From contig OZ245364.1 in assembly GCA_965226545.1 (NCBI GenBank), forward strand, positions 248,001 to 312,000: a stretch of DNA of 64,000 bases. Reading direction: 5' to 3'. Shown in pieces: positions 53,331 through 61,429 of the stretch (within the stretch, counting starts at the first letter, position 1; every line of letters begins with the position of its first letter). The notes below the pieces were generated by a model, which did not search any database, was not told the origin of the DNA, and saw nothing but the letters and a program-made list of their open reading frames with translations. The DNA comes from JAHRAW01 sp965226545 (GTDB taxonomy: Bacteria > Pseudomonadota > Gammaproteobacteria > Arenicellales > Poriferihabitantaceae). Made by a program: the position numbers and the translations under genes.

Positions 53331-53358
53331 AACCGCGCCTAACCCGCGCGGTTTTTTT
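53331..53358 (+). terminator. Terminator of cassette gene 1
   Basis: Stem AACCGCGC/GCGCGGTT with loop CTAACCC and a T run. The same hairpin, base for base, closes the third cassette gene at 54556. Confidence 0.88.
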
Positions 53359-53372
53359 ATGCGGTGCGCTTG

Positions 53373-53381
53373 TGTTAAACT
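53373..53381 (+). promoter_or_regulatory. Extended -10 promoter of cassette gene 2
   Basis: CTTG TGT TAAACT, an extended -10 of the same pattern (CTTGTGYTAMAMT) as at 53826 and 54598. Begins right after the cassette 1 terminator. Confidence 0.6.
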
Positions 53382-53387
53382 CCCTTT

Positions 53388-53437
53388 CGATAGCAGTAAA
53401 CTGAAACTGTCGGTAAGGCGTACGCCCTTGGTTTTTT
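53388..53437 (+). promoter_or_regulatory. Conserved leader of cassette gene 2 (GATAGC box and hairpin)
   Basis: GATAGC(A/G)..AAACTGAAACT is followed by a GGCG-TA-CGCC-centred hairpin and TTTTTT, ending 26 bases before the ATG. The leader at 54181-54229 has the same box and a hairpin with changed arms. Confidence 0.6.
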
Positions 53438-53462
53438 AAACCTTTTGATTGGATAAACCCAA

Positions 53463-53810
53463 ATGAACGACAGAGTTACCAAATTCGCCAATATCGACGA
53501 AGTTAGCGAGTTTATTGGTGGTGACAACTACCTGACAATTTTTGGCGGTTACTCTGCCGAAACTGTTATGTCGCTTGTCGAAACTGGCATGGTTGTTACA
53601 GAAGACGGCTTGTACGCGATTCACTATTCCGAGCAACAAACCCCTTTCGAGGCTATCCTTACACTGTTAGCCAACATCGAGATTCGTAGCGCATTCACCA
53701 GGGTCGACAGAGACATCTGCATAAACGACGAATTATCTCGTGTGATAAGGTTGGGTGGCACCGCAATAGCCGAGGCAATATTCGCCGAATTCCTTAAAAA
53801 ACGGCAATGA
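53463..53810 (+). CDS. Cassette gene 2, unrecognised 115-residue protein
   Basis: A 115-residue acidic protein (MNDRVTKFANIDEVSEF; NYLTIFGGYSAETVMSLVE; ending FAEFLKKRQ). It shows no similarity that I can see to its neighbours or to a known family, although its leader region is shared with them. No signal or membrane span. The ribosome site is weak (GGAT 10 bases before the ATG). Base composition is lower in GC than flanking housekeeping genes. Confidence 0.65.
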   Translation: MNDRVTKFANIDEVSEFIGGDNYLTIFGGYSAETVMSLVETGMVVTEDGLYAIHYSEQQTPFEAILTLLANIEIRSAFTRVDRDICINDELSRVIRLGGTAIAEAIFAEFLKKRQ

Positions 53811-53825
53811 GCCCCGCCGCACTTG

Positions 53826-53834
53826 TGCTACAAT
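53826..53834 (+). promoter_or_regulatory. Extended -10 promoter of the candidate RNA
   Basis: CTTG TGC TACAAT directly after cassette gene 2, same pattern as the other cassette promoters; predicted start near 53841. Confidence 0.6.
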
Positions 53835-53840
53835 TAACTT

Positions 53841-54168
53841 TCATTTCAAGTATGAGGGTGTGAAATGACTATTCCTTAACAGTATCTTCGGCGAACAAAT
53901 AGATGATTTGTTTAGCCGACGAGTTAGGGTTCCAAAGCGGGAAATCTGCTCCCCCGCAATCACTGGATACCAGTGAGGCTAATATCACGATGCAGTTTAT
54001 GAATGTTGTGATATGTTCCGCGCGATGCGGCATCGCTACTGTAAATTAAAGAAGCCAAGGGGCCTACAACCGCCCAGATTGTTCGCTTAACAGTTACCAA
54101 AAAAGTCGTTCGTTAAGCGACAAAGTAAAAATTATTAACGCCGGGCAATTATTGCCCGGCTTTTTTTT
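53841..54168 (+). ncRNA. Candidate structured RNA of unknown class
   Basis: Between cassette genes 2 and 3 there is no good frame, but many perfect hairpins: 53889-53918 (CGGC..AACAAAT/ATTTGTT..GCCG), 53937-53957 (GCGGG/CCCGC), 53961-53975 (CACTGG/CCAGTG), 53982-54014 (ATATCAC/GTGATAT), 54022-54036 (GCGATG/CATCGC), 54083-54120 (TCGCTTAAC/GTTAAGCGA), then the terminator. Promoter and terminator bracket it, so a transcript of about 330 bases or a processed form is expected. I compared it by eye with tmRNA, 6S, SRP and RNase P RNAs and found no convincing match. It could also be a decayed cassette. Confidence 0.55.
54140..54168 (+). terminator. Strong terminator of the candidate RNA
   Basis: Nine-base perfect stem GCCGGGCAA/TTGCCCGGC, loop TTA and eight T. 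The T run overlaps the next extended -10. Confidence 0.93.
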
Positions 54169-54176
54169 GCTAAAAT
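54168..54176 (+). promoter_or_regulatory. Extended -10 promoter of cassette gene 3
   Basis: TGC TAAAAT immediately after the T run of the preceding terminator; the leader with the GATAGC box begins at 54181. Confidence 0.55.
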
Positions 54177-54180
54177 CACT

Positions 54181-54229
54181 TCGATAGCGACAAACTGAAA
54201 CTTACGACAAAGGCGTCGCCCTTATTTTT
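54181..54229 (+). promoter_or_regulatory. Conserved leader of cassette gene 3 (GATAGC box and hairpin)
   Basis: GATAGCGACAAACTGAAACT then a hairpin AGGCG/CGCC-CTT and a T-rich run, 26 bases before the ATG. Matches the leader at 53388 in order and spacing; the hairpin arms differ while pairing is kept. Confidence 0.6.
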
Positions 54230-54254
54230 GAATCTTTTCATTGGAGATACGACC

Positions 54255-54551
54255 ATGCCCACTTGGCAAACAAAACTAAAGAAAATCGGTAAAAGTTATT
54301 TCGTCGCCAACTTCGAGCATTACTATCCCGGCGCAAATAATCACCCGTCGTTGCGCGGCAGAAATTTAGACCACGCCCCTCGCCGGTCGTACATGATGCA
54401 AATCTTTGAAGCACAACAAGAATGTTGCGCATTAGAAGCATGCGCAACCGCAAATGCAAATCGATTGGACAACAATGAATTCGGCATGTCCGGCGTCGAA
54501 GTTGTAGCGGAAGCGAACAGGCTACTTGGCGAGTACTGCGAGAAAAAGTAA
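54255..54551 (+). CDS. Cassette gene 3, paralogue of cassette gene 1 (98 aa)
   Basis: A 98-residue protein starting MPTWQTKLKKIGKSYFVANF, continuing HYYPGANNHPSLRGRNL, then RRSYMMQIFEAQQECCALEAC, with an acidic and charged end. It is clearly related to the gene at 52968 and shares its ribosome site (TTGGAGATACGA). No known family. The ATG at 54255 is fixed by the match to cassette gene 1; a longer frame starts 27 bases earlier in the leader. Confidence 0.72.
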   Translation: MPTWQTKLKKIGKSYFVANFEHYYPGANNHPSLRGRNLDHAPRRSYMMQIFEAQQECCALEACATANANRLDNNEFGMSGVEVVAEANRLLGEYCEKK

Positions 54552-54555
54552 AACC

Positions 54556-54581
54556 AACCGCGCCTAACCCGCGCGGTTTTT
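54556..54581 (+). terminator. Terminator of cassette gene 3
   Basis: Stem AACCGCGC/GCGCGGTT with loop CTAACCC and five T, identical to the one at 53331. Confidence 0.88.
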
Positions 54582-54597
54582 ACATGTGGTGTGCTTG

Positions 54598-54606
54598 TGC
54601 TAAAAT
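54598..54606 (+). promoter_or_regulatory. Fourth cassette-type promoter with no gene behind it
   Basis: CTTG TGC TAAAAT after the cassette 3 terminator, but no leader box or short gene follows before 54678. It may mark the end of the array or a lost cassette. Confidence 0.5.
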
Positions 54607-54677
54607 CCATAAACTACTCAACAAAATTTTTTCATAAGTCGGCAAGCGCCGTCGCCGCATAAATCGGCGCGCACCGC

Positions 54678-54705
54678 TTGACATCGGCGGCAACTCTTAT
54701 ACAAT
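54678..54705 (+). promoter_or_regulatory. Sigma-70 promoter of the cyclase gene
   Basis: TTGACA (54678-54683) and TACAAT (54700-54705) with a 16-base spacer. The leader to the chosen start is about 135 bases and is rich in CAACAC-type repeats. Confidence 0.7.
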
Positions 54706-54847
54706 TTGCGGGTGCGTTGTAAACGCATATCGGGTTAATTATTAATGTTGCGCGGTGTTAAGTTTTTGTTGCGCGGCGTTTAATTCACCAACAACTAAAC
54801 ATAAACACCAACACCAACGAATAAACGCCGTACGCGGCGTACTCCCT

Positions 54848-57800
54848 GTGGCACATCAGTCCGACGACTCGGTCGAGTTGCGCGCGCAACCGACGCGCAA
54901 GCAAGTGACGGTTGCGTTGTGCGACATCGTCGGCTACACCGCGCGTTCGGTGCGGTTGGATCCGGAAGAATTGGCGGTCGAAGTGCGCGCGGTGCAGGAA
55001 ATTTGCGCGGCTTGCCTGCATAAACACGGCGGGCGCATCGTTAACTATTCCGGCGATGGAATCTTGATGTTGTTTGGGCATCCGTTGGCCGGCGAATTCG
55101 ATGCGCAAAACGCGGTGCGCGCGGCGTTGGAAATCGGCGCGCGAATCGAATCCGAAGGCGCGCGCATTGGCGCGGCGGCGAATGCGGATGCGGTGAAAAT
55201 TCGAATCGGCGTCGCCACCGGCATCGTGATGGCCGGGCAACGCGGCGTTGGCGTGCATGCCGACGGGTCGGCGGTTGGCGATGAAATGTTGTTTGGCGAA
55301 GCGCCCAACCTTGCCGACCGTCTGCAGCAACTCGCCCAACCGAACGGCGTCGTGGTTGCATTGCGCACGCGGCGGCTGGTGGGCTCGGCGTTTGTGTTTC
55401 GCGATTTGGGCGAATGCGCGGTCAAAGGGTTTGCGCGCCCGGTGCGCGCTTGGCGGGCGGTGCGGATGACCTCGTCATACAGCCGCCCGGCGTTGTTGCC
55501 GCGCCGGGTGACCACGCGGTTTGTCGGACGCGCCGATGAATTGACGCAACTGCATCAGCATTTTGCGCATGCCCGCGCCGGACGCGGACGCGCGGTGCTG
55601 GTGTGCGGCGAAGCCGGCATCGGTAAATCGAGATTGGTGCGCACTTTCGAAAAAGCCGCGAATAGTTTTGTTAATAATGCAGCCAATGGCATCGTCAATG
55701 GTGTCGTCACTAACTCCGTTGGCGGAGTCGATGAACGGGTTGCGCGCGACAATGCACAAAGTGTCGAACGAAGTGGCAAGAAAAGTAATGCGCAAAGTAA
55801 CGAGCAGAGTGTCGAGCAAAGCGGCAAACAGGGTAAAACGCAAAGTAACAAACAACGCATCGAACGAAGCGTCGAACGAAGCGGTAAGAAAAGTAACGCG
55901 CAAAGTAACGAACAGAGTGTCGAGCAAAACGGCAAACAAAGTAACGCGCAAAGTCACTCACAAAGTAACAAATTGCGCATTGCACAGAATGTCGAACGAA
56001 ACGGAAAGCAAAGTAACCACAAAAGTAACAAACAACGCATCGCACAAAGCGTCGAACAAGGCAGCGCACAAAGTGCGGCGCACAGCAACCATCCCAACCA
56101 AAACAATGACTCAAACAACAATCAAAACAACGACCAAACCGCATTAAATAATTTCAATCGGTTGCGCATTTATTGTTCGCATTGGTCGAGGTTGACGCCG
56201 TTTAAGCCGATAGTCGATGAGACGCATCGTTGGCTGCAGATTGGCGCGGATGACGCCGATGCGATTAAGCGCGAGGCGATACAGCGGCGCATGGCGGCGA
56301 TTGGGTTGAGCGATGCGGATGAACATATTTTATTCGCCGAGATGTTGTCGTTGGAGGCGCATCGTGCGTTGAATTTGCGCGGCGGCGAAAAACATCGGCG
56401 GATGGTCGATGCATTGGCGACGATAGTGATTCGCTTGTCGCGATTGCAGCCGTTGTTGTTGATGGTCGAAGATTTGCACTTCGCCGATTCGGCGACGCTC
56501 GAAGTGATTGGCGGCATCATCGCCCGCGCCACATCGGAAAAATTATTGCTGGTGTTGTCGTCGCGCAACGATGCATTGTTGCCGCGCGGGTTGCGCGATG
56601 TTGGCGCGTTGTTTCATCTGCGGCTTGGCGGCTTGGATGAAACCTGCGCGGCGCAATTAATCGATGATGTGTTCAACCAACAACCGCCGCCGCAGTCGGC
56701 GGTGCATGCATTAATTAAAAAAGGCGGCGGCGTGCCGATGTTTTTGGAAGAGTCGAGTTGGTATTTGCGCGACCAGATGCATGAACAACTGCGCGAACAA
56801 TTGGGCGACCAAATCGATGAGGTGAACATGGCCGGGTGGTATGTCGCGCGCGAAGAAGTTGCGCCATATAACGCGCATTCACCCGATTCATTCGGCGAGT
56901 TGTTTGATGTGCCGGATACATTGCAGGATTATCTCAATGCGCGGTTGGATTCGCTTGGCGACGCCAAACCGATTGCGCAAATCGCCGCGGTGTTTGGCGG
57001 CGATTTTCGGTATGAATGGATTGACGCGGTCGCCAAACAAAATCATCTCGACGCCGATGCGGCGATGGATGAATTAAGCGCGCAGGACATCGTGAGCATT
57101 CGCGCCGACAGCACCGAAGACCGTTATGAATTTCGTCACAGTTTGTTTCAAGAGGCCGCATATCATTCGCTGCTGAAAAAAACCCGCAAACTGTATCATC
57201 GGCAAATCGCCGAATTGTTAAGCCAACAAGGCGAAGGCAAACAACGCCCCGAACTGCTCGCGCATCATTATGCGCACACCGACGCCAAGGCGCGCGCCGT
57301 GGATTTATGGCTCGGCGCCGGACGCCGCGCGATTACGCGCGCGATGTTGCAAGATGCGCTTGCGCACATCGAACGCGGGCGGCGATTGTTGGGTTCATTG
57401 CCGAACGGCGCGCGACGCAAACGGCGCGAATTGGAATTGTTGTTAAACCGCGCGGTCGCGCTGACCGCCGGCGCCGGCTATCACGGCGATGCGGTAACGA
57501 ACGCCTATCAACGCGCGCTGTTGTTGGCGAACGACGCCGGCACCGAACGACAAACATGGGCGGCGTTATACGGCTTGTGGCGATGCCGCGTATCGCAGGC
57601 GCGGTTTGCCGATGCATTGCGATTGTTGGCGCGATTGAAAATGTTGTGTCGTCAATCGCGCGACGCCAAATTAGAATTAACCACCTGTGGCTTGCAGGCG
57701 ATGACGCGCATGGTCGCCGGCAAGTTTGGCGCGGCCGAACGTTTTTACAATCGCGCGGTGGCGTTATACGACGCCAGCCGCGACAAAAACATGGGCGTGC

Positions 57801-58444
57801 GATTCGGACAAGACCCTTATCTAACCATTCGCGGCTTGGGCGCGGTCAATAAATTGTTGCGCAATCAACTGTCGGAGTCGCTCGATGAAATCGCCTGCTC
57901 GGTCGATGCGGCGCGCGCAGTCGGTCATCCGTATACGATTGCCGAAACCTTGCGCGTCGCGGCGATGTATCGACAAATCGCCGGCGATTTGGACGGCGTA
58001 CGCGCCGCCGCCGCGGAGACCGCGCGATTGGCTGATGCGCATCAGTTTGCCGGCTTGGGCGCAGCCGGGCGAATGTTTTTGGCGTTTTGCGATGCGGTCG
58101 GCGCACAAAACGCATCGGCGGCGCAAGTGATGGAGACGCATCTCGCAAGTTATCGCCGCAACTACGGCGAATTGTTTCTGCCGTATTTTCACGCGCTGCT
58201 GGCGCAGACGCATGCGGCGCTGGGCAATTATGATGCCGCTTTATCCGCCGCACAAAACGGACAAATGCTCGCCATACGGTTTGGCGAACAATGGTATCGC
58301 GCGCCGCTTTTCGGCATCAAAGCGCGAGTCGCCCAAGCCGGCAAATTATGCGACGCCGCACAAATTAACGATTGGCGCCGCCAAGGCCGCGAACTTGCCA
58401 ATGCACAGGGTGCGCATTTCGCGCTTGGATTTTTGCGCGAATAA
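54848..58444 (+). CDS. Class III adenylate/guanylate cyclase fused to an AAA-type ATPase and helical repeats
   Basis: A protein of about 1198 residues. The cyclase domain (residues 15-200) has VTVALCDIVGYTARSV with the metal Asp and NYSGDGILMLFG with the second; substrate residues were not resolved. A STAND/AAA-type ATPase follows, Walker A GEAGIGKSRLVRTF near 258 and Walker B LLLMVEDLHFADS, then a TPR-like helical C-terminus. Between Walker A and the rest lies a 165-residue Gln/Ser/Asn-rich insert (about 270-434). The GTG at 54848 is chosen near the domain; an upstream in-frame GTG at 54755 would add 31 low-complexity residues. Likely a signal sensor using cAMP or acting as a regulator. Confidence 0.88.
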   Translation: MAHQSDDSVELRAQPTRKQVTVALCDIVGYTARSVRLDPEELAVEVRAVQEICAACLHKHGGRIVNYSGDGILMLFGHPLAGEFDAQNAVRAALEIGARIESEGARIGAAANADAVKIRIGVATGIVMAGQRGVGVHADGSAVGDEMLFGEAPNLADRLQQLAQPNGVVVALRTRRLVGSAFVFRDLGECAVKGFARPVRAWRAVRMTSSYSRPALLPRRVTTRFVGRADELTQLHQHFAHARAGRGRAVLVCGEAGIGKSRLVRTFEKAANSFVNNAANGIVNGVVTNSVGGVDERVARDNAQSVERSGKKSNAQSNEQSVEQSGKQGKTQSNKQRIERSVERSGKKSNAQSNEQSVEQNGKQSNAQSHSQSNKLRIAQNVERNGKQSNHKSNKQRIAQSVEQGSAQSAAHSNHPNQNNDSNNNQNNDQTALNNFNRLRIYCSHWSRLTPFKPIVDETHRWLQIGADDADAIKREAIQRRMAAIGLSDADEHILFAEMLSLEAHRALNLRGGEKHRRMVDALATIVIRLSRLQPLLLMVEDLHFADSATLEVIGGIIARATSEKLLLVLSSRNDALLPRGLRDVGALFHLRLGGLDETCAAQLIDDVFNQQPPPQSAVHALIKKGGGVPMFLEESSWYLRDQMHEQLREQLGDQIDEVNMAGWYVAREEVAPYNAHSPDSFGELFDVPDTLQDYLNARLDSLGDAKPIAQIAAVFGGDFRYEWIDAVAKQNHLDADAAMDELSAQDIVSIRADSTEDRYEFRHSLFQEAAYHSLLKKTRKLYHRQIAELLSQQGEGKQRPELLAHHYAHTDAKARAVDLWLGAGRRAITRAMLQDALAHIERGRRLLGSLPNGARRKRRELELLLNRAVALTAGAGYHGDAVTNAYQRALLLANDAGTERQTWAALYGLWRCRVSQARFADALRLLARLKMLCRQSRDAKLELTTCGLQAMTRMVAGKFGAAERFYNRAVALYDASRDKNMGVRFGQDPYLTIRGLGAVNKLLRNQLSESLDEIACSVDAARAVGHPYTIAETLRVAAMYRQIAGDLDGVRAAAAETARLADAHQFAGLGAAGRMFLAFCDAVGAQNASAAQVMETHLASYRRNYGELFLPYFHALLAQTHAALGNYDAALSAAQNGQMLAIRFGEQWYRAPLFGIKARVAQAGKLCDAAQINDWRRQGRELANAQGAHFALGFLRE
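55657..56150 (+). repeat. In-frame short tandem repeat inside the cyclase gene
   Basis: About 490 bases of imperfect units like CGCAAAGTAACGAACAG and GTCGAGCAAAGCGGCAA, giving Ser-Asn-Lys/Gln-Gln-Ser patterns without a stop. It splits the ATPase domain after Walker A, where family members have a short loop. Confidence 0.85.
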
Positions 58445-58525
58445 ATGGATGCGGTGCGTTGGGATTTTTTGTGCGAGTAAATGGAAGCGGTGCGTTGAGA
58501 TTTTTACGCATGGATGATGTGTACT

Positions 58526-58858
58526 TTATTTTGCATTATCCATGCCAACCTTTTTGTTTTTTACTTTATTAAGTAAATACGACATCGGGCGGTCGCCCTT
58601 TATGCTGTTGCAACTTCGACAGAGCAGTTGCAAATTTTCCGTCTTGCTCGTGCCGCCGTGTTTGCGCGCAAGAATGTGGTCGAAAGTTAATGCGTTCCGA
58701 TGAAAAGATTTTCCGCAACCATTGCACCGCCCGCCTTGCATTTCATAAAGACGTTTCTTTTCCCTGCGTCGCCGCTTAGTCCGTTCACTGACGCTGAATT
58801 TAAGCCAACACCAAAGGGCGGCAAGCACAAACGCAAACAGCAACAAGTCGGTTTCCAT
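58526..58858 (-). CDS. Membrane-anchored HNH endonuclease
   Basis: A 110-residue protein. Residues 5-22 form a hydrophobic anchor (LLLFAFVLAALWCWLKF), then a basic stretch, then the HNH domain: CNGCGKSF, LTFDHILARKHGG and LLCRSCNSIKGDR, with both Cys pairs for zinc. An HNH nuclease tethered to a membrane is unusual. It starts 3 bases after the DUF805 gene stops and both run on the minus strand, so they are likely one operon. Confidence 0.85.
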   Translation of the reverse strand: METDLLLFAFVLAALWCWLKFSVSERTKRRRREKKRLYEMQGGRCNGCGKSFHRNALTFDHILARKHGGTSKTENLQLLCRSCNSIKGDRPMSYLLNKVKNKKVGMDNAK

Positions 58859-58861
58859 TTA

Positions 58862-59566
58862 TTAATAACAATACAAAGTATGGCCGAGGCTTCCAAACAA
58901 CCCGCCAACCGAAAACACACTGGACACGAGAGTGGATGTGCTTCCCGCCAACCCCAACGAACCCATGCCTATTGCCGTTGCGCCGCCGGTTATTGGAAAG
59001 AGTAAAAGAAAAATGGACGCGCCACCCACCACGCTCCAAAATAAAGAAACTTCGCATTCGGAAGTCGCGCGAAACACGACAAAGCCGATGACATACAACA
59101 ATGTCACAAACGCCACCGCCGCCGCCGCAAATATAAACGGATGCAACTTTGCCCAAGCGACGGTTTTCGCGCGCCACTTCGCCGCATACTTTTCGACTTT
59201 AAACATCACGCCCTGTTTTGCGGCAATTTCTTCATCGGTTTTGCTCCTTAAGCAAAACAACACGAACAAAAACAATGCGCCATAAATGGTCAGATAAAAA
59301 AGTTGCCACCACCCACTGCGTCCGATGTCGTGCAGGCGTCTTGCGCCAACCGCAAGCAGTGGGCAAAGTGTCAACAACCACCAAATGGTCTGCAGTACGC
59401 CGTTCGCACTGACCAACCAGCCAAGCAACGTGACAAACAAGAAAAACCACCAAAATTCATTTCGCGCGGCGCGCCCGCGGAAATCCATAAACTTGATAAT
59501 GCAAGTTTTAATGGCTGACCAACAGTTCGCCATTGTCGGTTTTATGTGCATATTTTTCATCATCAT
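58862..59566 (-). CDS. DUF805 family membrane protein
   Basis: A 234-residue protein. The DUF805 part is CIIKFMDFRGRAARNEFWWFF with LCPLLAVGARRLHDIGRSGWW, and it is followed by an extra charged loop and two to three more spans (FAAAAVAFVTLLYVIGFVVF) not usual in the 110-130 residue family. Function of DUF805 proteins is unknown. Cotranscribed with the HNH gene. Confidence 0.85.
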   Translation of the reverse strand: MMMKNMHIKPTMANCWSAIKTCIIKFMDFRGRAARNEFWWFFLFVTLLGWLVSANGVLQTIWWLLTLCPLLAVGARRLHDIGRSGWWQLFYLTIYGALFLFVLFCLRSKTDEEIAAKQGVMFKVEKYAAKWRAKTVAWAKLHPFIFAAAAVAFVTLLYVIGFVVFRATSECEVSLFWSVVGGASIFLLLFPITGGATAIGMGSLGLAGSTSTLVSSVFSVGGLFGSLGHTLYCY

Positions 59567-59699
59567 CGTTACCGTAATTCATGCGATGCGCAAGTTTACA
59601 CACGGGCGTTACACCCAATAGTGTCAGTGCATTCAAAACGGAATCAAACCGTCAATCAAATAAAAATCCAAACCAACTCAACTTAACTCAAATCAAAAA

Positions 59700-61265
59700 T
59701 CAAAAATCAACTTTCATAAACCCCAAAAGTTGTTCACTGTCAGGTTGGAAGTTGCTGTTGTTTTCGATGCGCACATATTCGGCGATGAGTGCGGTGTGTG
59801 GGTTGAGTTGGCAGGCGTAGCCCAGCAGCGTCGAAGTTTTGTCGAGGGAATCGCCGGACCAATCGACGCCTTCGCCGGTTGAATCTTCCCATTGCAAATA
59901 AAATTTGTGCTTTTCGCTGAAGTTATACGCCAAGAATAATCCAATCGTGTCGGTGTCATGCGCGATGGCGAGGGCGTCGGCGACTGCGTGCACTGCGGCG
60001 TTGGCGGCTTGATCGATGGCGCCGATGGGGCGGGAACCGGGCAAGGTGTCGGGTTGGATTGGGCGTTCGCTGCGCGTGGCGGTGGTGTTGTCGCGGTTGC
60101 GTTCATGGGCGAGCGCCCATTCGAATTCATCGAAGACGCCGTTGGCGCTGATGACGAAGTTGTCGAAACTTTCGCCGAGCGGCTGGGCATCGACGCGATT
60201 TTCGCGCCAACCGAGATTAATGGTCGCGGCGCCGAGGTCGTATTGCCCGACCGCAATCCAAGAATCAACGCCGCTTATCGTGCGCGGGGTTGGGTAGGCG
60301 ACGGTGGCTGAGGCGGCCATGGCGTCGCCGTGGTCGTCGCCGGGATTGCCTTCGGCAAAGATATTCACAAACCGCGCTTCGGGTGATTCGTCTTGTTCGG
60401 CGGTTGCCATCAGGCTAATTCGAAACGCGCCGAAGTCGCCGTCATAACGCATGCCTTGCAAGCGCGTGCCGCCGTCGCCGTAGCGGTTGTTGCCGCCGAG
60501 CCAATAGGCTTGATCCCAATTTGCGGCCAAGCGATACGGATTGTTTTGTTGACCGGCGGTGAGTTTGCCGAAGATGCCGGACAGCCATACATTGGCGAGC
60601 CGACCGTCGGCCGCATCGCCGTCCGCGCCGATTTCGGTTTCCCAGGCAAAGCCGGCGCGCGCGCCGTTGCCGAGATATTCGACGCCGCGGATGCCGATGC
60701 GGCTGCCGCCAAAGCCGTGTCCGAGTTGCAGTTGTTTGGCGGATTTTTGTTTAACGCCGGCGCCGACCACTTGATGCGCATCGAGCATGGCAATGTTTTG
60801 CGTAAACCCAAGCCGTCCGTCTTGTTGGCCGGAATCTTCGACCGTGCGTTGCCATTGATAGCCGGTGTCGGAAAACCAATTTTCGCCAAAAAGTTTTTCG
60901 AAATGAAACGAATTGTCAATATGCCCGTCATTGATTTCGAAGTCGGGCACCATGAAATTCCCCGTAATCGACTGCACCAACGATTCGAAAAACGATTCGG
61001 TTTGGGCGGCGGTAAAGCCGACCGACGCGAGTTTGGTTTTGAGTTTATCCACGGTGTCGATGGCATCGACTATCCCAAGCGTCTTGCCGTCGGCTTCGAT
61101 GTCGATGGATGAATTAACTTTTTGGTAACCGTCGGTGGTTTGATGATGCATACCGGCGCGCAATGAGCCGTATACCGTTACCTCAACTTCGATGGCGGCG
61201 GCGCATGCGCACCACGCCATCGTTGCCGTTGCGCAGGCGATGCGCAATTGGTTGACGATTTTCAT
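59700..61265 (-). CDS. Outer-membrane porin
   Basis: A 521-residue exported protein. Signal peptide MKIVNQLRIACATATMAWCAC is followed by VYGSLRAGMH, the first strand of Gram-negative porins of the betaproteobacterial type; RIGIRGVEYLGNGARAGFAWE and QYDLGAATINLGWR are further strands, and the chain ends with Phe (LLGFMKVDF). Residues about 45-145 form a longer N-terminal region than in ordinary porins. A relative exists as a frameshifted fragment at 52577. Specificity unknown. Confidence 0.9.
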   Translation of the reverse strand: MKIVNQLRIACATATMAWCACAAAIEVEVTVYGSLRAGMHHQTTDGYQKVNSSIDIEADGKTLGIVDAIDTVDKLKTKLASVGFTAAQTESFFESLVQSITGNFMVPDFEINDGHIDNSFHFEKLFGENWFSDTGYQWQRTVEDSGQQDGRLGFTQNIAMLDAHQVVGAGVKQKSAKQLQLGHGFGGSRIGIRGVEYLGNGARAGFAWETEIGADGDAADGRLANVWLSGIFGKLTAGQQNNPYRLAANWDQAYWLGGNNRYGDGGTRLQGMRYDGDFGAFRISLMATAEQDESPEARFVNIFAEGNPGDDHGDAMAASATVAYPTPRTISGVDSWIAVGQYDLGAATINLGWRENRVDAQPLGESFDNFVISANGVFDEFEWALAHERNRDNTTATRSERPIQPDTLPGSRPIGAIDQAANAAVHAVADALAIAHDTDTIGLFLAYNFSEKHKFYLQWEDSTGEGVDWSGDSLDKTSTLLGYACQLNPHTALIAEYVRIENNSNFQPDSEQLLGFMKVDF

Positions 61266-61429
61266 TTTGTTCTCCGATGGGTAAAGCCGTTGGTTAATTT
61301 TTACCGCCGACGGTAATGCGGTTGACCGACGGTGTATGGCGCACAGTTTTCATTGTCGATTAACGCGCCGCAAAAAACAAGTGCGCCCAATGTATCGATG
61401 TCTCGATGTCTCGATGATTCACACGCCGA

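Noticed and set aside
53841..54168. Region as tmRNA or cobalamin riboswitch
   Set aside because: No CCA end or tag frame for tmRNA; a CTGCTCCCCCGCAA stretch only loosely recalls the B12 element, and no B12 box or B12 gene follows.
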